Of a stretch of DNA of 64,000 bases, positions 57,756 to 64,000 are shown one piece after another. Location of the stretch: assembly GCA_947492525.1 (NCBI GenBank), contig CANLNQ010000004.1, positions 186,001-250,000 on the forward strand. Direction: 5' to 3'. Position numbers and translations under genes: made by a program. The stretch comes from an uncultured Granulosicoccus sp. GTDB lineage: Bacteria; Pseudomonadota; Gammaproteobacteria; Granulosicoccales; Granulosicoccaceae. The notes under the pieces are model-generated. The model was not told where the DNA came from. It searched no databases and worked only from the letters and a program-made list of their open reading frames with translations. Positions within the stretch are counted from its first letter, which is position 1; each line of letters opens with the position of its first letter.

Positions 57756-58658
57756 TTGGCTGAATCCTTCGCGCTGAACCGCTATCTGTCCGCGCATTGG
57801 CAGGGAAGACAGCCGCTCTTCTGGTCATTCTGGATCAACCTGGTGGCTATCCGGGTGCTCGTCTTCGCGCTACAGAATTTGCTCGCTCCACTGGAAGATC
57901 AGGATCACCATCAATGGCGTCTGGCCGTCTATACAGCGGCCTTTCTGTTTCATGTCGTCCTGCTCTGTTGGCAAGTGGTGGGAGTGGTCCGCGCCGCGGA
58001 CCGGCACTTCGGCGAGAACGGCAACATGGCGTTGGTCTGGGGAGCGCAGCTGGGAGCAACGTTGACGGTCATTCTCAGTGCTGTCTACCTGCTGGGTGCG
58101 ATCCAGATGACCCAACGCCGTAACGAGGTCGACGTGATACCCGAGATCGCTACGCTCACTCAGCCGACGAACGCATCGATATCGGTGTCCCTGTCCGGTG
58201 ACAGCTTGCTGATCGACGGCGATATCGAGCCGGGAATGACGCGACGAGTCGAGCGCTACCTGCTGGATCATGCGTCCGTCACTCAGGTGCATCTGAACAG
58301 CAACGGGGGCAATATCTTCGAGGCACGGGGTCTGTACCGACTATTCTTCACGAAGAGTCTGAATACCCATGTGGACAACCTGTGCGCCTCGGCCTGCACC
58401 ACGGCCTATGTCGGCGGCGTCAGGCGCACGGCCGGGAACGGTGCGCGCTTCGGCTTTCATCAGTACCGCATGGATCTGTCCCGGGCGGTGATCGTGACAT
58501 CGGCAGCTGACGAGCAGCGGGTGGACGAGACCTTGTTCCTCGAAGCCGGTGCGAGCGCCGCCTTCGTGTCGCGGATGTTCGATACCCGCGCCGAGCAGAT
58601 GTGGTGGCCCTCGGTTGATTATCTGCGAACCCACGGTGTTGTTCACGGAACACGTTGA
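57756..58658 (+). CDS. Membrane protein with ClpP/crotonase-fold protease-like domain
   Basis: 300 residues from a TTG start with CGGAG five bases upstream. The first 125 residues carry three or four transmembrane helices. The rest is a ClpP-like domain: LNSNGGNIFEARGLYRLF (the Gly-Gly turn of the fold), LCASACTTAYVGG (candidate nucleophile Ser in Ala-Ser-Ala) and ARFGFHQYRMD (candidate His in His-Gln). This order and spacing match ClpP, SppA and COG3904-type proteins. An envelope-side serine protease or a degenerate binding protein is possible. Confidence 0.75.
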   Translation: MAESFALNRYLSAHWQGRQPLFWSFWINLVAIRVLVFALQNLLAPLEDQDHHQWRLAVYTAAFLFHVVLLCWQVVGVVRAADRHFGENGNMALVWGAQLGATLTVILSAVYLLGAIQMTQRRNEVDVIPEIATLTQPTNASISVSLSGDSLLIDGDIEPGMTRRVERYLLDHASVTQVHLNSNGGNIFEARGLYRLFFTKSLNTHVDNLCASACTTAYVGGVRRTAGNGARFGFHQYRMDLSRAVIVTSAADEQRVDETLFLEAGASAAFVSRMFDTRAEQMWWPSVDYLRTHGVVHGTR

Positions 58659-58771
58659 TACGTGCTCATCGATATCCCTGTCCGGGTGAGCCCTTGGGTA
58701 GAATGCGCAAACGATACTTTTGCGGTTCTCGGCAGCGGGACCGTCTTGCTTAGGGAAAGAGACCGATATCA

Positions 58772-59608
58772 ATGAGCGATGATGCTTTCGACCCGGCACA
58801 GGATGGTGCCAGAATGTCATTCAGGAACGACATGAGTTATGGAGACTATCTGGAAATGGATAGTCTCGTGGCCGCGCAGAAGCCGCAGTCGGATGCCCAC
58901 GACGAAATGCTGTTCATCATTCAACACCAGACGTCGGAGCTTTGGATGCGCCTGATCCTGCATGAGCTGTCTGCGGCGCGACTGGCCATCACTCGTCAGG
59001 AGCATAGCCAGGCCTTCAAGATGCTGACTCGCGTGGCGCGGATTTTCGAACAGCTCAACAATGCATGGGATGTACTGCGCACCATGACACCCAGTGAATA
59101 CACCTTGTTCCGAGACTCTCTCGGTAACTCCTCCGGCTTCCAGTCGCACCAGTACCGATTGATCGAATTCATGCTCGGCAATCGCAATCAGCAGATGCTG
59201 AAAGTGCATCAGCACCGCGAAGAGCTTCACGCCAGGCTGCTGGCGGAACTCGAGCAGCCGAGTCTGTACCATGTGGCGCTGCGTGCACTGGAACGGGAAC
59301 TTGATATCACTTTTCCACCGGCATGCTTTCGGCTGGGTCAACCACATCAGCACAGTGACGCCATCATGGAAGCCTGGGCCTGTATCTACAAGTCTCCGGA
59401 GAAGCACTGGGCGCAATACGAATTGGCCGAGAAGCTGGTTGATCTGGAAGACTATTTTCGTCGCTGGCGTTTCAACCATGTGACAACAGTGGAGCGCATC
59501 ATCGGCTTCAAGCGAGGAACGGGTGGGACCAGTGGCGTGAAGTACCTCAGGCGCATGCTCGAAGTCGAACTCTTTCCGGAATTGTGGAATGTCCGCGGTT
59601 CACTGTAG
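58772..59608 (+). CDS. kynA: Tryptophan 2,3-dioxygenase
   Basis: 278 residues, haem enzyme converting L-tryptophan to N-formylkynurenine. Motifs: HDEMLFIIQHQTSELWMRLILHE (distal-site His and substrate contacts), SLGNSSGFQSHQYR, and the proximal haem His in FRRWRFNHVTTVERIIGFKRGTGG followed by TSG, where most homologues have SSG. First step of the kynurenine pathway. kynU follows 146 bp downstream on the same strand; the formamidase step is not encoded between them. Confidence 0.97.
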   Translation: MSDDAFDPAQDGARMSFRNDMSYGDYLEMDSLVAAQKPQSDAHDEMLFIIQHQTSELWMRLILHELSAARLAITRQEHSQAFKMLTRVARIFEQLNNAWDVLRTMTPSEYTLFRDSLGNSSGFQSHQYRLIEFMLGNRNQQMLKVHQHREELHARLLAELEQPSLYHVALRALERELDITFPPACFRLGQPHQHSDAIMEAWACIYKSPEKHWAQYELAEKLVDLEDYFRRWRFNHVTTVERIIGFKRGTGGTSGVKYLRRMLEVELFPELWNVRGSL

Positions 59609-59754
59609 ATCTGCCGACCGAAGAGCACCGTGTCCCATCATGTGCTTCTCGGTAAACCACTGGCTTTCGTTGTTCGGCAACTGCCAGCAGTCGATGAGAT
59701 GATCATACCGGGCAGGGCAAAGCTGCCCGGCAATCAGGAGGGTTAGACCAGACC

Positions 59755-60948
59755 ATGAATACCGCATTACCCAGGAAAGAGCTGTTCGACCTGCCAGACG
59801 GGCTCATCTATCTGGATGGCAACTCACTCGGACCGCTCCCGAGATCCGTCGCGGCGACCGTATCGCGCGTGGTCACCGAGCAATGGGGGACACAGTTGAT
59901 ACGAGGCTGGAACCAATCCCGCTGGATGCAGCAACCGGGTCGAGTCGGGGATATTGTCGCGGGGCTGCTGGGAGCGCCGGACGGCAGCGTCATGATGGGC
60001 GACACCCTGTCCATCAAGGTCTTCCAGGCATTGGCGGCCTCGTTGCCATTGCGCCCGGATCGCCGTGTCATCCTGTCGGACACGGGAAATTTCCCGACAG
60101 ATCTGTACATGGCGCAGGGTCTGGTGGAATCTCTTGGGCAGGGGCACGAGCTGCGCGTGGTAGAGCCCGAGGCGGTGGAAGCTGCCATCGATGACTCCGT
60201 GGCCGTCGTCATGCTGACCCATGTCGACTATCGTACGGGTCGCCTGCACGATATGGATGGGATCACGGCGTTGACGCATCAGGTCGGTGCCATCAGCCTG
60301 TGGGATCTGGCGCATAGCGCAGGCGCCGTTCCTCTGGATCTGACAGCAACGGGCTGCGAGTATGCGGTCGGTTGTACCTACAAGTACCTCAATGGTGGTC
60401 CCGGATCTCCTGCTTTCATCTACGTGCGGCCGGACATGATCGAGCTCACGCGGCCGGCATTGGCGGGATGGATGGGGCATGCTGCGCCCTTCGCCTTCGA
60501 CCCGCGCTACCAACCGGCGATGTCGATCGAACGCATGCGCGTCGGCACGCAGCCTGTTATCCAGACAAGTGCGCTGGAGGCTGCGCTGGAAGTCTGGGAG
60601 GGAGTGGACATGCAGGACATTCGCGATGCCAGCATTCAGCTGTCAGAGCGCTTCATCAAGGAGGTGGAAGCGCGTTGCCCTGAATTGAGACTGGCCAGCC
60701 CGCGCGCTGCGGCGCAACGCGGCTCGCAGGTATCGTTTGCGCATGAACACGGTTACGCCGTGATGCAGGCGCTGATTGACGCCGGTGTTATCGGGGACTT
60801 TCGTGCACCCGATATCATGCGCTTCGGGTTTACGCCTCTGTATCTCGATGAGGATGACGTGATCAGGGCCGCGTCGATCCTGCAGGAAATCCTGGCGGAT
60901 CGACGCTGGGACGAGCCTCGCTATCGTGTCGTGAATGCCGTGACCTGA
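59755..60948 (+). CDS. kynU: Kynureninase
   Basis: 397 residues, PLP enzyme cleaving kynurenine to anthranilate and alanine. It starts with the typical ELFDLPDGLIYLDGNSLGPLP. The PLP-binding Lys is in YAVGCTYKYLNGGPGSPAF and the Asp contacting the pyridine ring in SLWDLAHSAGAVPLDL. The C-terminal APDIMRFGFTPLYLDEDDV is standard. GGAGG stands about ten bases before the ATG. It completes tryptophan to anthranilate with kynA if a formamidase exists elsewhere. Confidence 0.97.
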   Translation: MNTALPRKELFDLPDGLIYLDGNSLGPLPRSVAATVSRVVTEQWGTQLIRGWNQSRWMQQPGRVGDIVAGLLGAPDGSVMMGDTLSIKVFQALAASLPLRPDRRVILSDTGNFPTDLYMAQGLVESLGQGHELRVVEPEAVEAAIDDSVAVVMLTHVDYRTGRLHDMDGITALTHQVGAISLWDLAHSAGAVPLDLTATGCEYAVGCTYKYLNGGPGSPAFIYVRPDMIELTRPALAGWMGHAAPFAFDPRYQPAMSIERMRVGTQPVIQTSALEAALEVWEGVDMQDIRDASIQLSERFIKEVEARCPELRLASPRAAAQRGSQVSFAHEHGYAVMQALIDAGVIGDFRAPDIMRFGFTPLYLDEDDVIRAASILQEILADRRWDEPRYRVVNAVT

Positions 60949-61032
60949 AACGCACGGGAAAGTAGACAGACTCGGAGTGACGAGCCTGTTTCGGCGTCGA
61001 CCAGCTGCGGTTTCAGCAGCTTATCCGGCGGA

Positions 61033-61734
61033 TCATACCGGTGAATCCAGCGCCTGTTGTTCCTGCCCTTCGATGATCGGCTTGATGAAGATCTCGACCC
61101 GGCGATTCAGTGCGCGGTGCTCTGCCGTATCGTTGGCGTAACGGGGTTCACTCTCGCCACGCCCTTCGGTGCGTATCCGGCGGATATCCACACCTTCCGC
61201 GTTCAGATACATGGCGACCGACCTGGCGCGCTCCTTGGACAAGGTGATGTTGTAGGATTCCGAACCGACACTGTCGGTATACCCGATGACATGCAGAAGC
61301 GTGCGATCGTACTTGGACAGCAAGGTGGCCAGTTTGTCCAGAGCGGGGTAGAACGCAGGCTTCAGTGCCGACTTGTCGAAGTCGAAAGAGGCTTCGCTGC
61401 TGAGACTGACCTTGAGCGTTTCGTCCTGCAGTCGCTCTATCTCGATCTGCTGGTTACGACGCTCCTGCTCGAGAGCCGCTTCAAGTTCCTTTTGCTGATT
61501 GTCCTGGTAGGCACCGACCGAGCCTCCGGCCACGGCACCAATGACGCCACCCAGAATGGCCCCGTTGTCGTGATCCAGCTGGTGCCCGATGACGGCGCCT
61601 GCCAATGCACCGAATGCAGCGCCCTGTTTTGCCCTCCGATCCGGGTCGTCTGTGGCACAGGATGCCAGCACGGCCGAGGACAGCAGGGCTGCGATCGGTA
61701 ATTTGATGAATGTCGAATGGATGGTTGTCTTCAT
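61033..61734 (-). CDS. OmpA-family lipoprotein with glycine-zipper segment
   Basis: 233 residues. A lipoprotein signal (LPIAALLSSAVLASCATDD, lipobox LASC) is followed by a glycine-zipper helix pair (GAAFGALAGAVIGHQL and GAILGGVIGAVAGGSVGAY), a coiled-coil of about 40 residues rich in Glu and Gln, and a C-terminal OmpA domain. The peptidoglycan-binding signature is GYTDSVGSESYNITLSKERA with RRIRTEGRGE. Likely tethers the outer membrane to peptidoglycan or structures the envelope, as YiaD/YfiB-like proteins do. Single gene, convergent with kynU. Confidence 0.92.
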   Translation of the reverse strand: MKTTIHSTFIKLPIAALLSSAVLASCATDDPDRRAKQGAAFGALAGAVIGHQLDHDNGAILGGVIGAVAGGSVGAYQDNQQKELEAALEQERRNQQIEIERLQDETLKVSLSSEASFDFDKSALKPAFYPALDKLATLLSKYDRTLLHVIGYTDSVGSESYNITLSKERARSVAMYLNAEGVDIRRIRTEGRGESEPRYANDTAEHRALNRRVEIFIKPIIEGQEQQALDSPV

Positions 61735-62132
61735 GTTGATATGTCAGAACGGTTAAGGCGAAAAATGTCGGACCGCACATCGAATCGGCTCACGCCGATC
61801 GTTTGAACCGGAACACATCGCTATTGTGTAGTGAGTGCTCGAGAATGCAATGGTTCCTCGTGAGCCTGCAATGCCGGAATACTGCAATGCAGTATCCCTT
61901 GCCGGTGAGTCTGTCGGTGCCCGCTCTATGGCGTGCGAGCAGTTGATCGGTCCCGGAGCCGTTTCATGGGACATTGGCCGGGTCTGCTGTCGGGGTGCCC
62001 CCTGTTGGCGAGTTCCGATGTCAGCGTGACCTGCGGCTTGCGAGTTCCGATTAATTCAGTGTTCGGGTCTGTACGCGGAAACTCTGTGGCGTTACAGTGA
62101 GTACACAATGACATACCACCTGGAGAGTAGTG
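61735..62132. promoter_or_regulatory. Divergent promoter region of the OmpA-family gene and maeB
   Basis: 398 bp without a gene. A perfect 17-bp odd palindrome (ATACTGCA, central A, TGCAGTAT) is at 61879-61895. The 12-mer GCGAGTTCCGAT occurs twice in direct orientation at 62008-62019 and 62040-62051, 32 bp apart (about three helix turns), 80-125 bp before the maeB start. These are candidate regulatory sites; no factor can be named. Confidence 0.45.
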
Positions 62133-64000
62133 ATGAGTGAAGACCATCTACGCAAGGAAGCTCTGGATTATCACCGGCTGCCAACGGCCGGCAAGATTGC
62201 ATTGGCCCCGACGAAAGCCCTGACGACTCAGCACGATCTGTCGCTGGCGTATTCGCCGGGCGTGGCCTATGCGTGTACGGCGATCGAGGAAGATCCCTTG
62301 CAGGCTGCGCACTTGACCTCGCGTGCCAATCTGGTCGCCGTCATCACGAACGGTACTGCGGTACTGGGTCTGGGCAATATAGGCGCGCTGGCCAGCAAAC
62401 CCGTCATGGAAGGCAAGGGCTGCCTGTTCAAGAAGTTTGCGGGCATAGACGTGTTCGATATCGAAGTGGCAGAAACCGACCCGGACAAATTCATCGAGGT
62501 GGTAGCGGCTCTGGAGCCGACCTTCGGCGGGATCAATCTGGAAGACATCAAGGCACCAGATTGCTTTCGTATCGAAAAGGCGTTGCGTGAACGCATGAAG
62601 ATCCCCGTGTTTCATGATGATCAGCACGGTACCGCCATCGTCACGGCAGCCGCCGTCAGCAATGCCTTGCAATACGTGGGCAAGGATATCGGGCAAGTGC
62701 GTCTGGTGGCCTCGGGGGCCGGTGCTGCGTCTCTGGCCTGCCTCGATCTGCTGGTCAGCCTCGGCCTGAAGCGTGAGAATGTCCTGTTGTGCGATTCTCG
62801 CGGTGTGGTCTATGAGGGGCGAGAGAATGTCGATGAGAGCAAGATCCGGTTCATGCAGAACACGGGTCTTCGCACCTTGTCCGATGCCGTTGCCGACGCC
62901 GACATCTTTCTCGGCCTGTCCAAAGGCGGCGCACTGACGGCGGACATGCTCAAGTCCATGGCAGGCAGCCCCATCGTCCTGGCGATGGCCAATCCGGAGC
63001 CGGAGATTCGGCCGGAACTGGCCAAGCAGGTCAGACCCGATTGCCTGATCGGAACCGGGCGATCCGATTATCCCAATCAGGTAAACAATTCATTGTGCTT
63101 TCCCTTCATCTTCCGTGGTGCGCTGGATGTGGGGGCAACGCAGATCAATGAAGCCATGAAGGTAGCTGCGGTCAACGCTCTGGCAGCCATTGCCCATGCC
63201 GAGACGTCCGAAATCGTGGCTCAGGCCTATGGCGAGCCAACACCGCCATTCGGTCCGGACTATCTGATTCCACGCGCCTTCGATCCGCGCCTGATCACTC
63301 AGATATCGCCGGCCGTGGCCAAAGCGGCAATGGAGACAGGCGTGGCCACGCAGCCGATCGCCGACCTGGAAGCGTATCGCAATGAGCTATCACAATTCGT
63401 CTATGAGTCCAGCTCGCCCATGCAACCGGTGTTCCTGGCCGCGAAGAACAACCCGAAGCGTGTCATCTACGCAGAGGGTGAGGATGAGCGAGTGCTTCGA
63501 GCCGCTCAGGTAGCCGTGGATGAGGGAATCGCGCACCCGGTCCTGATCGGTCGAACCGATGTCATTGCCTCCAGGATAGAACGCCTCGGACTGCGGCTGA
63601 AGGCCGATATCAATTACGAGTGCGTCAACGTGCTGGATGATCCGCGCTATCGGGAGGTCTGGAGCGAGTATTACGAGCTGTGCAAGCGCCAGGGTGTCAC
63701 CAGGGAAAGAGCCAAGGAGGAGACACGAACCCGAACCACATTGATCGGTTGCATGCTGTTGCATCGCGGAGACGCCGATGCGCTGTTGTGCGGCACCACC
63801 GGGCACTATGCCGAGCACCTGGACTACGTCAGCAAGATCATCGGCAGGAAGGAAGGGGTCAAGACCCTCGCAGAATTGCAGATGGTGCTGCTGGCGGAAA
63901 GGCAGTTGTTCATCTGCGATACGCAGGTCAATGATCACCCCACTGCGGAGCAGCTGGCCGAGATCACCCTGCTGGCCGCTGAGGAGGTCAGCCGCTTCGG
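62133..64000 (+). CDS. maeB: NADP-dependent malic enzyme with phosphotransacetylase-like domain (partial, 3' end missing)
   Basis: The first 622 residues of a protein normally about 760 long; it runs off the window. ATG 62133 is preceded by TGGAGAG. The malic domain has the catalytic Tyr in [11 protein letters not shown] and the Lys in KPVMEGKG, with metal acids in [11 protein letters not shown] and [10 protein letters not shown]. The cofactor fold reads [16 protein letters not shown]. From about residue 430 a phosphate-acetyltransferase-like domain begins ([19 protein letters not shown]), which in MaeB is regulatory and binds acetyl-CoA. The enzyme decarboxylates malate to pyruvate, making NADPH. 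Confidence 0.96.
   Translation, partial: MSEDHLRKEALDYHRLPTAGKIALAPTKALTTQHDLSLAYSPGVAYACTAIEEDPLQAAHLTSRANLVAVITNGTAVLGLGNIGALASKPVMEGKGCLFKKFAGIDVFDIEVAETDPDKFIEVVAALEPTFGGINLEDIKAPDCFRIEKALRERMKIPVFHDDQHGTAIVTAAAVSNALQYVGKDIGQVRLVASGAGAASLACLDLLVSLGLKRENVLLCDSRGVVYEGRENVDESKIRFMQNTGLRTLSDAVADADIFLGLSKGGALTADMLKSMAGSPIVLAMANPEPEIRPELAKQVRPDCLIGTGRSDYPNQVNNSLCFPFIFRGALDVGATQINEAMKVAAVNALAAIAHAETSEIVAQAYGEPTPPFGPDYLIPRAFDPRLITQISPAVAKAAMETGVATQPIADLEAYRNELSQFVYESSSPMQPVFLAAKNNPKRVIYAEGEDERVLRAAQVAVDEGIAHPVLIGRTDVIASRIERLGLRLKADINYECVNVLDDPRYREVWSEYYELCKRQGVTRERAKEETRTRTTLIGCMLLHRGDADALLCGTTGHYAEHLDYVSKIIGRKEGVKTLAELQMVLLAERQLFICDTQVNDHPTAEQLAEITLLAAEEVSRF

Overview
This window looks like a chromosomal segment of a free-living, probably marine, Gram-negative gammaproteobacterium. 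The evidence is indirect: a complete Na+-translocating NADH:quinone reductase (nqr) operon, tripartite RND efflux pumps, an LpxR-like outer-membrane protein, a MaeB-type malic enzyme and moderately high GC. I infer the taxon from gene content; no rRNA or tRNA gene is visible to confirm it. There is no phage, transposase or CRISPR array.

Layout. 1-3.3 kb: tail of a MacB/FtsX-type permease, an LtaS/sulfatase-fold membrane protein and a DUF1479 oxygenase. 3.4-10 kb: a LacI regulator divergent from a family-1 sugar ABC importer (binding protein, two permeases, ATPase), with an 18-bp LacI operator and a good sigma70-like promoter between them, then a Gfo/Idh/MocA oxidoreductase. 10.1-10.4 kb: an unusual array of drifting 8-bp repeats, then a LysR gene. 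11.6-21.7 kb: an AcrAB-TolC-like operon facing a second RND pump (permease plus adaptor, no channel of its own). 22.1-24.7 kb: a frameshifted LpxR-like gene, mtfA and a TRIC-family channel. 25-29 kb: a three-subunit molybdenum hydroxylase with a tri-haem cytochrome c. 29.3-31.4 kb: DUF3833 and chalcone-isomerase-like proteins and a lectin-like lipoprotein.

31.6-42.2 kb is the bioenergetic core. A membrane cyclase (multi-helix anchor, 2Fe-2S ferredoxin domain, class III cyclase domain) is divergent from nqrABCDEF-apbE-nqrM plus genes for a CBS-pair and a Dabb protein. 42.6-47.4 kb: gamma-glutamyltransferase, DUF1304 protein and a GAF-GAF-GGDEF-EAL protein. 47.5-52.9 kb: a second LacI/ABC sugar module, the mirror image of the first. 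53-56.6 kb: a 1213-residue hybrid histidine kinase. 57-64 kb: a membrane-anchored protein with a Rho_N-like tail, a membrane ClpP-fold protein, kynA and kynU, an OmpA-family lipoprotein and the first part of maeB.

The least ordinary features are: (1) short tandem repeats stepping in 8-bp (once 7-bp) units, mostly at the 3' ends of genes; (2) the redox-type cyclase next to nqr, whose cyclase domain lacks the usual Lys/Asp substrate pair; (3) a Ser at the usual FMN-Thr position of NqrC; (4) an LpxR-like gene apparently broken by duplication of a CA dinucleotide; (5) two mirror-image LacI/ABC modules about 43 kb apart.
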